This document shows positions 17,882 through 24,850 of a stretch of DNA of 64,000 nt, piece after piece. The notes below the pieces were generated by a model. The model saw only the letters and a program-made list of their open reading frames with translations, was not told where the DNA came from and did not search any database. The stretch is from Shumkonia mesophila. Its GTDB lineage: Bacteria; Pseudomonadota; Alphaproteobacteria; Rhodospirillales; Shumkoniaceae. The DNA lies in assembly GCF_026163695.1 (NCBI RefSeq), contig NZ_JAOTID010000015.1:62001-126000 (forward strand), read 5' to 3'. A program made the translations under genes and the position numbers. Numbering within the stretch: position 1 is the stretch's first letter; the number at the start of each line of letters is the position of its first letter.

Positions 17882-19492
17882 ATGACCTTCGCTCTTCGCG
17901 GGTTGGAACTCCATGGCCGCCGCATGTGGGAGAGGGAGTGCATTCTCGAAGCGCTGGGCTTTATCGAGCGTCACGGGATGAACGCCCTGATCCTGCATGA
18001 AACCGACCTCCTACATGAGGTTCTTTTTCCGCGGGCCTATTTCGACCCCTACGCGCAGTGGAAAAGTGCGCCGACGCGGCGGGGCGAGAACGCCATCCAG
18101 AACAACCGTGTCTATCTTGACCATGTCCTGAAACTCGCCGGCAGCCGCCACATCGCGGTCTGGCTGGAGATCAAGGAATTGGGCTTTCCCGACGAGGTCG
18201 TCGAAATGCGGCCCGATCTGATCAAGGACGGCCACATCTGCCCGTCCGATCCCTTCTGGGGCGAGTTTATCGGAACCTTGACCGACGAGCTCTTCACCGA
18301 CTTTCCTGATATCGCCGGGCTCATCGTCAGCGCCGGCTCGCCGGAGGGGCGGGCCTCACGCGCCCAGAACAAGTGTCACTGTGCCTTGTGCGAAAGGACC
18401 TCGCTCGAAGACTGGTACCACCAGTTGATCATGGCCATGTGGAGACCGGTGGGAAGGCACGGCAAACGTCTGGCCATCCGGGACTTCGCCTATAAGCCCG
18501 CCGACCACGAACCGCTGATTGCCGCCGTCGGCAAGGCTCCGCGTGACATCATCTTCTCTATCAAGGCGACGCCGCACGATTTCTATCCGACCTTCCCCGA
18601 CAATCCGGCGTTCGGGCGCCTGGACCGGGAACAGTGGGTGGAATACGACGTGATGGGGCAATTCTACGGTCTGGGCGTCGTGCCCTGCTTCGTGTACGAC
18701 GATCTCCGGCGTCGGCTCGACCATGCCCGATCGAAAGGCGCGACCGGGGCCGTCTTCCGTGCCGAATGGGAGCGGGTGAACGACTGGTGGTGCCTGGGGA
18801 CTCTGAATGAGGTCAATCTGATCGCCGCGGCCTTGATGGCGCGAGGAGAGGCGGTAGACACCAACGAAGTGTGTCGGCGATGGCTGGACGACCATGGCTG
18901 GGCGCGTGGCTGTGCCGGATGGCTATCGACGATCCTGCGGGAAGCCTGGCCGATCGTCCGGCGCGCCTTGTACATCCAGGACTTCATGTTTGCAGACAGC
19001 AGTTTTTTCCCCCGCAGCATCGGGCGCGCGTGGTGGACGATGGAAACCAAGCACAGCCTTTCCGCTTGGGATCCTTCTCGGGCAGACGATCTGCGGCTGA
19101 GCCCGGAGCGGCTGCACGCCATGCTCGCAGAGAAGGCGGAGGCGGTGGCCCGGGTCCATGCTTACGCCGAGCGGGTTCGCGTCGGTGACCCATCGGTTCC
19201 GCCCGATTTCCACGAGCAGCTTGTGGCGCAGGCTGACCTGTTCGTCACCTATGTCGAAGGCTTCGAGAAATGTGCCCGGGTCTGCCTTCTCGCTCGCACG
19301 TCAACAAACGGACGCGGCGAGCGGCTCCATGCCTTGAAGGAGGCGATCACTGATCTCGAGTCCTATGGGCAACGCATCCGTCCCCTGAGCGAGGAGGCCC
19401 GTCACCCGCATCAGGTTGTTCTCCTGCTCGATCACCGCCGCGTCGCAGACATCGCCAGAGAGGGCCGGGCCTGCCTGGAACCGGCCAAATAG
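17882..19492 (+). CDS. GH67-like (alpha-glucuronidase-like) protein, copy 2
   Basis: Predicted cytoplasmic protein of 536 residues, paralogous to the protein at 14420-16141. Shared landmarks are VWLEIKELGFPDEV, the cysteine cluster CHCALC (165-170), IKATPHDFYPTFPDNP (227-242) and QWVEYDVMGQFYGLG (251-265). The invariant acidic residues in these segments (D233, E254, D256 here) are candidates for catalysis by analogy with GH67. A strong AGGAGGGGG site precedes the ATG. The pair may cleave different linkages or form a heteromer. Similarity to known enzymes is too low to name a substrate. Confidence 0.6.
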   Translation: MTFALRGLELHGRRMWERECILEALGFIERHGMNALILHETDLLHEVLFPRAYFDPYAQWKSAPTRRGENAIQNNRVYLDHVLKLAGSRHIAVWLEIKELGFPDEVVEMRPDLIKDGHICPSDPFWGEFIGTLTDELFTDFPDIAGLIVSAGSPEGRASRAQNKCHCALCERTSLEDWYHQLIMAMWRPVGRHGKRLAIRDFAYKPADHEPLIAAVGKAPRDIIFSIKATPHDFYPTFPDNPAFGRLDREQWVEYDVMGQFYGLGVVPCFVYDDLRRRLDHARSKGATGAVFRAEWERVNDWWCLGTLNEVNLIAAALMARGEAVDTNEVCRRWLDDHGWARGCAGWLSTILREAWPIVRRALYIQDFMFADSSFFPRSIGRAWWTMETKHSLSAWDPSRADDLRLSPERLHAMLAEKAEAVARVHAYAERVRVGDPSVPPDFHEQLVAQADLFVTYVEGFEKCARVCLLARTSTNGRGERLHALKEAITDLESYGQRIRPLSEEARHPHQVVLLLDHRRVADIAREGRACLEPAK

Positions 19493-20031
19493 GCTGGAAT
19501 GTGATAGCTCAAGGCAGGACGACCCTTCGCATTAATTCAAGGCGCGCCATTTTTGTAAGCAGGTAAACGAGGATTTGGCACAGTGCGCGGCAAACCGCTT
19601 CGCAGTGATCAGCATCTCGCCTGCTGATGGCCGATAGCAAGATTGTGGTGGGCCTGTCGAGAAGCAGATAGCGGCTGAAATCGTTCGCCACTTGCCGACC
19701 GGAGCCATAGGACTGGGTGGTTGCGGCGATTTCGGACCACCTCGCCAGACGAGGGCGTTGGTATCTCTGTTGGTTGTGCCCAGGCGGAGGTCAAAAAATT
19801 TTCTTTATAGATCAACCGGTTGGAAAATTTATGGCATGCCGCCCCTGGCACCATTCCCTTCCCTCCCTACATTCCCTTCTGCCGTACCCCGTTCGCTGTG
19901 ATCTCCACAGCCGCCTGAAATTTCTTGATTTTCAGGCAGTTCGTCGCGTTGGAGCATCGGCGGAGACAGGTGGTCGCAGTTGGTCCAACGGCGGTTCCTG
20001 TGGGTACTTTTGTTGGTATGGAATCGAACCG
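19493..20031. other. Non-coding stretch at the left edge of a decayed island
   Basis: No gene is supported here. The stretch contains the left copy of a 98-bp repeat (19758-19855). Its base composition is less GC-rich than the neighbouring operons, with several A/T runs, in keeping with foreign origin. Confidence 0.5.
19758..19855 (+). repeat. Left att-like direct repeat
   Basis: A 98-base segment that starts TTGGTATCTCTGT and ends GCCGCCCCTGGCACCATT recurs in diverged form at 22949-23046, in the same orientation and of equal length. The last part resembles the 3' end of a tRNA-Leu (CCTGGGCACCA, one base shorter here). An integrase start lies 176 bases to the right, as in P4-like islands that sit at a tRNA 3' end. 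The att role is inferred. Confidence 0.6.
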
Positions 20032-20214
20032 ATGCCGCTCTCGGATGTGACGTGCCGGAATGCCCGGCCGGGCCCCAAGCTCCGCAAGCTTTCCGATGGG
20101 GGTGGACACCAGTTCTGGGTCCAGCCGACCGGCGGGCGCCTGTGGCGCCTGGCGTATCGCTTCGGCGGCAAGCAGAAGCTCCTGTTACAGGAGTTGCTCC
20201 AGCCTCAGCTATAG
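20032..20214 (+). pseudogene. N-terminal fragment of a P4-type integrase
   Basis: From the ATG at 20032 the frame reads MPLSDVTCRNARPGPKLRKL then SDGGGHQFWVQPTGGRLWRL and AYRFGGKQKLL. This is the arm-type DNA-binding N-terminal domain (DUF4102) found in P4-like prophage integrases. Similarity ends near base 20190 and the frame stops at 20214, so the core-binding and catalytic domains are missing. The fragment lies just inside the left att-like repeat and points into the island, the usual position for an island integrase. It is broken and cannot be functional alone. Confidence 0.75.
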
Positions 20215-20937
20215 AAGCAATCGGGGAAGGGCATACATTGCCCCGAGAAGCGCCGCTGTTGTTACCATCCTTTTGACCACACCCGCCCAGGGCGAGCCGT
20301 ACATCTGCCGGTCCCTAAGGACATCGACCCGTTCTTTCAGATTGCCAAGCAATCCCACGGCAGCCATCGCCCCAAGAGTTAGTCCGGGGTGTTCGCCCAT
20401 GAAGTTGAAGATTGGCGCTCCGTTCTGCTGTACGAAGGCCGGCAGGAGCATGGCCACTACAAAGAATAATACAGCCATGATTAGTGCTGGATAGCTTGTC
20501 GTCAGGATGAAGTATCTCAGCACTATTGCGCGTGTCGGAAGATCAAATGCGCGGAAAATTAACACCCAGAGACGATGGTCGATCCATCTGATGGTGGAGA
20601 TGGCGTATATCAGTATTAAGGAAATTACAAAGCTGACAATGTAATTGCATGTATAGACTTCTTTCAAAAAGTGGTGATAGCCCTGCTTGCTCATGGTCTC
20701 GCCCACTGCTGCGGCGGTGAGTATGGCCTCCCCGAAGGTTGCAAATGCAGGGGCAAATAACCATGCGGCTGCAATAGGTGGGATTACGTAGTTCGCGAAC
20801 TTCGCGATGCGTGGGTCGCTTTCCACATGGGTGGGCATCGCGAAGAAGCCTATGCCGAGGAGCATCAACCAGCGCCCAGCTTTCGTGTCGTAAAAGAACT
20901 TCTCGACCATCCCCCTGATTTTCTCTCGCATCGCCAT
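20209..20937 (-). CDS. Hypothetical multi-span membrane protein
   Basis: Unrecognised protein of 242 residues. After a short charged N-terminus (MREKIRGMVEKFFYDTKAGR) there are about five to six hydrophobic stretches, including WLMLLGIGFFAMP, YVIPPIAAAWLFAPAFATF, IVSFVISLILIYAI, LIMAVLFFVVAML and LTLGAMAAVGLLG, and a positively charged loop (NLKERVDVLRDRQMY). Codon use is visibly less GC-rich than in flanking operons, consistent with horizontal origin. It overlaps the end of the integrase fragment by 6 bases on the other strand and lies beside an abortive-infection toxin-antitoxin pair. A phage-defence role is possible only by association. The start codon is uncertain because several Met codons occur early. 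Confidence 0.6.
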   Translation of the reverse strand: MAMREKIRGMVEKFFYDTKAGRWLMLLGIGFFAMPTHVESDPRIAKFANYVIPPIAAAWLFAPAFATFGEAILTAAAVGETMSKQGYHHFLKEVYTCNYIVSFVISLILIYAISTIRWIDHRLWVLIFRAFDLPTRAIVLRYFILTTSYPALIMAVLFFVVAMLLPAFVQQNGAPIFNFMGEHPGLTLGAMAAVGLLGNLKERVDVLRDRQMYGSPWAGVVKRMVTTAALLGAMYALPRLLL

Positions 20938-21071
20938 CCATGAGCTATGGGTCCCGTATTCCGAGGCCTTGTATCAGTGAGCGAGCCAAATTCCCAACGT
21001 CGGTTCGGCCGCGCCTTTGCGGCCAAGCGCGGAGGTGTTCCTATCGAAGCAGCCTGCCGACGGTTGAAATA

Positions 21072-21099
21072 TGTCAGAAATTAGCTTATGTTTCTGACA
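21072..21099. promoter_or_regulatory. Probable AbiEi autoregulatory operator
   Basis: Perfect 9-bp inverted repeats, TGTCAGAAA (21072-21080) and TTTCTGACA (21091-21099), flank a 10-base spacer and end 14 bases before the abiEi start. AbiEi antitoxins are known to repress their own promoter by binding inverted repeats, so this is the likely operator. Confidence 0.6.
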
Positions 21100-21113
21100 A
21101 TCGGAGACTCATC

Positions 21114-21710
21114 ATGAACACGCTGGCCAAGACAATCCTCGCGCACACCGAGAAACGTCCGGAAGGGGCGCCGATCTGCGCCAAGGGGTTGCTGCATCTG
21201 GGCAGCCGGGCCGCCGTGGACCAGGCGCTGTCCCGCCTGGTCAAGCGAGGGCATCTGCTGCGGGTCGGGCGTGGCGTCTATGTGCGGCCGGTGGAGAGTC
21301 GGTTCGGCACGCGCCCGCCATCGACCTCGCAGGTGATCGAGGCCTTTGCCGGTCTCAAGGGCGAGACGATTGTTCCGCACGGCGCCGCGGCCGCGAACCG
21401 GCTCGGCCTGACGTCGCAGGTGCCGATCCGCGCGGTCTATCTCACGTCCGGGCCGAGCCGGCGTCTGACTGTCGGCTCCCAGACGGTCGAGCTTCGCCAT
21501 GCGCCGCGTTGGCAGCTGGCGCTTGCCGGCCGCCGGGCCGGCGAAGTTCTCCGCGTCCTGGCGTGGCTGGGGCCGGAACGGGCCGGCGAGGCTCTTGCCA
21601 TGCTCAAACGCAAGCTGCCTAAGGCGGAGCTGGAGGAGATCGCCTCGGTGCGATCCATCCTGCCCACGCGGCTCGCCGAACAGATCGGCAAGATCGTCGT
21701 GAATGGCTGA
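21114..21710 (+). CDS. abiEi: AbiEi-family antitoxin
   Basis: Antitoxin of 198 residues in a type IV toxin-antitoxin/abortive-infection pair. The N-terminal winged-helix part carries AVDQALSRLVKRGHLLRVG and RGVYVRP, typical of the AbiEi antitoxin domain. The C-terminal domain includes VYLTSGPSRRLTVGS and PRWQLALAGRRAGEVLR. The ATG at 21114 follows CGGAG and lies after the palindrome; the frame is open upstream to 20940 but that part would run through the operator. It overlaps the toxin gene by 8 bases. AbiEi represses the promoter and counteracts AbiEii without forming a stable complex. Confidence 0.85.
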   Translation: MNTLAKTILAHTEKRPEGAPICAKGLLHLGSRAAVDQALSRLVKRGHLLRVGRGVYVRPVESRFGTRPPSTSQVIEAFAGLKGETIVPHGAAAANRLGLTSQVPIRAVYLTSGPSRRLTVGSQTVELRHAPRWQLALAGRRAGEVLRVLAWLGPERAGEALAMLKRKLPKAELEEIASVRSILPTRLAEQIGKIVVNG

Positions 21711-22722
21711 GGCGTTCTTCCAGCTCTCCGTTCGGGACCGGCGGGACGCGCTGGAGTTTGCGGCGTCGGCCAGCGGGCGGCCGGCGCACCTGCTTGAGAA
21801 GGATGTCTGGGTCGTCTGGGCGCTCGCCACGCTCTTCTCCTCGCCGATCGCCGAGCATCTGGTCTTCAAGGGCGGGACCTCGCTCTCCAAGGTTTACGCG
21901 GCGATCCGCCGGTTTTCCGAAGACGTCGACCTCACCTACGACATCCGAGAACTGATCCCGGACTTGGTCGTCGATCGCGCCGAGGCGCTCCCGCCCAACC
22001 GAAGCCAGGAGAAGAGGTGGACCCGCGAAGTGCGCGCCCGCCTCCCCCAATGGATCGCCGAGACCATCGTTCCCGAACTGCACAAGGCGATCGAGCGCGA
22101 ACATCTGCCTGTGACCGTGCGTTCCGAGGAAGAGAAGGTCTTCATCGACTATGAACCGTTGGCGGCCGGCTCGGGTTATGTCGGCCCGTCGGTCATGCTC
22201 GAATTCGGGGCGAGGTCGACGGGGGAGCCTGCCGAAGTTCACAGGATCGGCTGCGATGCCGCCGATCACCTCAAGACCCTGACCTTCCCCGAGGCGTCGC
22301 CGCGCGTCATGCGCGCCGAGCGAACCTTCTGGGAGAAGGCCACGGCCGTTCATGTCTTTTGTCTCCTCTTTTGTCTCCAGCGTCGGCTGCGAGGCGATCG
22401 GGTCGTCCGGCACTGGCATGACCTCGTTCGCCTGGATGATGCCGGCTACGCCGACGCGGCGTTGCGGGATCGCGAGCTCGCCCTGGCGGTGGCGCGGCAC
22501 AAGGCGATGTTTTTCGCGGAGAAGGACGCCGAGGGCCGAGCCATCGACTACACCGCGGCAGTCACCGGGAATATCTGTCTCGTTCCTGAAGGAGCCGCGC
22601 AAGAGGCGCTGGCCGACGACTATCGGCGCATGGTCGATGACGGGCTGCTGCTCAACGACGAGGAGGCTTTCGAAATGCTGATCGAGCGCTGTCGGAGCCT
22701 GGAGCGAAAGGCCAATGCCTGA
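21703..22722 (+). CDS. abiEii: AbiEii-family nucleotidyltransferase toxin
   Basis: Toxin of 339 residues with the AbiEii/DUF1814 nucleotidyltransferase fold. Motif I is FKGGTSLSKVY (residues 55-65), motif II is FSEDVDLTYD (71-80), and later conserved residues are WEKATAVH (210-217) and HWHDLV (237-242). Known AbiEii-type toxins transfer nucleotides to RNA and block growth upon phage infection. A tandem 12-base duplication (22355-22378) gives the local repeat FCLL-FCLQ right after the conserved WEKATA-H segment, adding four residues without breaking the frame. Whether the toxin is still active is unclear. Confidence 0.85.
   Translation: MAEAFFQLSVRDRRDALEFAASASGRPAHLLEKDVWVVWALATLFSSPIAEHLVFKGGTSLSKVYAAIRRFSEDVDLTYDIRELIPDLVVDRAEALPPNRSQEKRWTREVRARLPQWIAETIVPELHKAIEREHLPVTVRSEEEKVFIDYEPLAAGSGYVGPSVMLEFGARSTGEPAEVHRIGCDAADHLKTLTFPEASPRVMRAERTFWEKATAVHVFCLLFCLQRRLRGDRVVRHWHDLVRLDDAGYADAALRDRELALAVARHKAMFFAEKDAEGRAIDYTAAVTGNICLVPEGAAQEALADDYRRMVDDGLLLNDEEAFEMLIERCRSLERKANA
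22355..22378 (+). repeat. 12-bp perfect tandem duplication inside abiEii
   Basis: TCTTTTGTCTCC occurs twice back to back, encoding an in-frame four-residue duplication. The flanking DNA is not repetitive, so it looks like a replication-slippage event. Confidence 0.8.
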
Positions 22723-22902
22723 CCGAAGAGGGAAAATGCGATGCGGGCGTATCGATCGATATGACGCTCCCTCGGGCTCGGCGATCGAGGCTTCAAACTC
22801 CCCTGAAAAATTCGCCGGTGCAAATTCTCCGACGGAAGCCCATTGAGGGGTTCGGCAGTTCCGGGAAGAAGCCTACCAACGGGTTGACGAGGCGATTTGG
22901 AA

Positions 22903-22940
22903 CCCGAACCGCGCCACAAGGCCCGAACCGCGCCACAAGG
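22903..22940 (+). repeat. 19-bp perfect tandem duplication near the island's right edge
   Basis: CCCGAACCGCGCCACAAGG occurs twice in a row, ending 8 bases before the right att-like repeat. No coding role is seen. Confidence 0.75.
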
Positions 22941-22948
22941 ATGGTGCA

Positions 22949-23046
22949 TTGGTATCTCTGTCGGCTGACCCGGGCCCGGGACAAAAAGTTTTCCTTGTGG
23001 ATCAACCGCTTGGAAAATTTATCGCATGCCGCCCCTGGGCACCATT
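22949..23046 (+). repeat. Right att-like direct repeat
   Basis: Partner of 19758-19855, about three-quarters identical over 98 bases. Best-conserved parts are TTGGTATCTCTGT, GATCAACCG and TTGGAAAATTTAT. It ends GCCGCCCCTGGGCACCATT, where CCTGGGCACCA equals a common tRNA-Leu 3' end. It encloses, with the left copy, the integrase fragment, membrane protein and abiE genes. Confidence 0.6.
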
Positions 23047-23102
23047 TCTTTTCAATAGGTTACGAGGCGTCCTTAACGGGCACTTTTTTTGTCGCTTGGC
23101 CT

Positions 23103-23170
23103 CTCAGCCGTAGCTGGCGCAGCCGACCGGCGGCCGATAGCCCGACATCCCCGATCCCGCCCGCACCATC
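23103..23170 (-). pseudogene. Stranded 3' end of a GYD-domain gene (left duplication copy)
   Basis: 68 bases match 29341-29408 with only two differences and in the same orientation. Read on the minus strand they encode MVRAGSGMSGYRPPVGCASYG and stop, nearly the C-terminus of the intact GYD protein. Upstream sequence does not match the rest of that gene. The two copies bracket a 6.2-kb LysR, TRAP and hydrolase segment. Confidence 0.75.
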
Positions 23171-23273
23171 TTCTTTCGCTCCTTTCCGACGCTCGCCGTT
23201 GCCGAACGTGGTTCGGTTCATCTCGGCCGTCATGCGACCGGTTTGCCGTCCGCAGGTGGGATCGCCGCTTCGA

Positions 23274-24185
23274 TCAGGGCCGCTGTCCTTCCGCCACGAC
23301 CTCGCGCGTGGTGGCGACGAAATGCCGGATGAACGGCGACAGATCGTCGGCGGGCCAGACAAGGGCCAGTTCGACAGCGTCCGGCAGTTCGGGAAGCGGC
23401 CGATAGGCGACGTCGGGATGAGGCATGCGGGTGACCCAGGCCGGGACCACGCCGACCCCGATGCCGGCGGCGGCCAGCGTGACGATCGCCAGGTTGTGGC
23501 TGACCTCCTGGACGATGCGGGGATGAAAACCCAGGAGCCGGCAATGCTGCATGGTCACGTCCTGATAGCCGACGCCGACCAGTGGCGAGAGCGCCAGAAA
23601 GGGCTCGTCGCGCAGGTCGCCCAGCGTCAGGCCATTCTTGGCGGCCAGCGGATTGTCCTTGGCCAGTACCGCCACGAATCCCTCGGACGACAGTTTCACC
23701 ATCGACAGGCCGCCCAGGCTGCGGGGCGGGCGCACGAAGCCGATGTTCATCTTGCGCGCGGCCAGCGCCTCGACCTGCTCGTCGGTGGTCAGGATGCGGA
23801 TGTCGATGGAAACATTGGGATAGTGGCGCAGAAAACGGCGGATGATCTCGGGCAGGAACAGAACCGGTCCCAGATGGACGGCGCCGATCACCAGCCGGCC
23901 GGCGTTCTTGCCGACCGCGTTCTGGGCGGCCACCACGCCCTCGCCGACGTTGGCCAGCGCGGCCAGCGCATGCTCCAGAAAGGCCTCGCCGGCTTCGGTC
24001 AGTTTCACGGTGCGGGTGGTCCGGTCGAAAAGGCGAACCCCCAGCCGTTCCTCCAATTGCCGGATCTGCTGGCTGAGCGGCGGTTGGGCGATGCCCAAGC
24101 GTTCGGCCGCCCGTCCGAAATGCCTTTCCGCGGCGACACGGGTGAAATAGCGCAGGTGGCGAAGCTCGATCTGATTGATATTCAT
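23274..24185 (-). CDS. LysR family transcriptional regulator
   Basis: Regulator of 303 residues. The helix-turn-helix reads LRHLRYFTRVAAERHFGRAA, then LGIAQPPLSQQIRQLEERLG and VRLFDRTTRTVKLTEAG. The effector domain begins RLVIGAVHLGPVLFLP. This pattern is close to the CatR/BenM branch, but that does not fix its ligand. It is divergent from the TRAP operon. A T-N11-A element lies 9 bases upstream of its start, suggesting both autoregulation and control of the TRAP genes. Confidence 0.9.
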   Translation of the reverse strand: MNINQIELRHLRYFTRVAAERHFGRAAERLGIAQPPLSQQIRQLEERLGVRLFDRTTRTVKLTEAGEAFLEHALAALANVGEGVVAAQNAVGKNAGRLVIGAVHLGPVLFLPEIIRRFLRHYPNVSIDIRILTTDEQVEALAARKMNIGFVRPPRSLGGLSMVKLSSEGFVAVLAKDNPLAAKNGLTLGDLRDEPFLALSPLVGVGYQDVTMQHCRLLGFHPRIVQEVSHNLAIVTLAAAGIGVGVVPAWVTRMPHPDVAYRPLPELPDAVELALVWPADDLSPFIRHFVATTREVVAEGQRP

Positions 24186-24193
24186 TTCATATA

Positions 24194-24214
24194 AATATCC
24201 AAAATAAATATATT
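24194..24214. promoter_or_regulatory. Probable LysR-type box
   Basis: AATAT-N11-ATATT, a textbook T-N11-A dyad, in an A/T-rich stretch between the LysR start and the TRAP genes. Confidence 0.5.
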
Positions 24215-24315
24215 AGACAACATGATCGAGGCTGCGCATTGTTCATTATCGGCCCTGAGGTGGGGGGCGACATGGGGATTTGTGCGTTTTTTGGGCAATG
24301 GAGTCAGCGGTTGCG

Positions 24316-24840
24316 ATGAACGACGATCCCCAGCGCGCGGACTCCCCGATCATTGATCTTGCCGGTCCCCTGCGGATCGTCGTGACGCTCGGTTTTCTCG
24401 CGGTTCTTGCCGTCACCCTGGCGCAGGTGTTTTTTCGCTACGTTCTCGGCCAGCCCTTGATCTGGAGCGAGGAACTTTCCCGCCTTCTTATCGTCTGGGT
24501 CGCTTTCGTCGGCGGCGCCGTGGTGTGCTGGGATGGCCGCCACCTCAACGTCGATGTCGCCTTCAACCGCTTTCCCCGCCGGTTGCGCGACGTCGTGCGG
24601 ATCTTCAACATCGTCGTCGCCTTGGCGTTTCTCGGCGTGCTGGTCCATGCCAGCATCCCGATCGTTCGGTTCGAGAATTTCCAGGACATGAGCGTGCTGC
24701 CCTTGCCCGCCGGCGTCGTGCGGCTGGCGGCGACAGTTGGCGGCGCCCTGATGGCGATCGCCATCGTCGCCCGTGCGCTTTACCGCTTTCGCTGCGAACG
24801 CCGTCGCGATCCCGATTTCGGGCTGAACGATCCCATGTGA
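24316..24840 (+). CDS. dctQ: TRAP transporter small permease (DctQ)
   Basis: Small membrane subunit of a TRAP transporter, 174 residues with four spans. Family residues include VTLAQVFFRYVLGQPLIWSE, then ELSRLLIVWVAFVGGA and DGRHLNVDV. The start is uncertain: in-frame Met codons lie at 24280, 24298 and 24316. The last was chosen because GGAG lies upstream and the protein then begins MNDDPQRADSP before the first span. It is followed 10 bases later by the large permease. Confidence 0.88.
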   Translation: MNDDPQRADSPIIDLAGPLRIVVTLGFLAVLAVTLAQVFFRYVLGQPLIWSEELSRLLIVWVAFVGGAVVCWDGRHLNVDVAFNRFPRRLRDVVRIFNIVVALAFLGVLVHASIPIVRFENFQDMSVLPLPAGVVRLAATVGGALMAIAIVARALYRFRCERRRDPDFGLNDPM

Positions 24841-24850
24841 AGGAACCACT

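Larger units (their letters stand above)
22723..23273. other. Non-coding junction stretch between two acquired segments
   Basis: No functional gene is supported. The stretch contains the tandem 19-mer, the right att-like repeat (22949-23046) and a stranded 3' end of a GYD gene (23103-23170), so it appears to be a junction of two rearrangements. Confidence 0.6.

Noticed and set aside
20009-20036. A stretch whose reverse complement, GGTTCGATTCCATACC, resembles a tRNA T-arm
   Set aside because: The flanking bases do not form the 5-bp T-stem and no anticodon or D-arm can be built, so it is not a tRNA gene.
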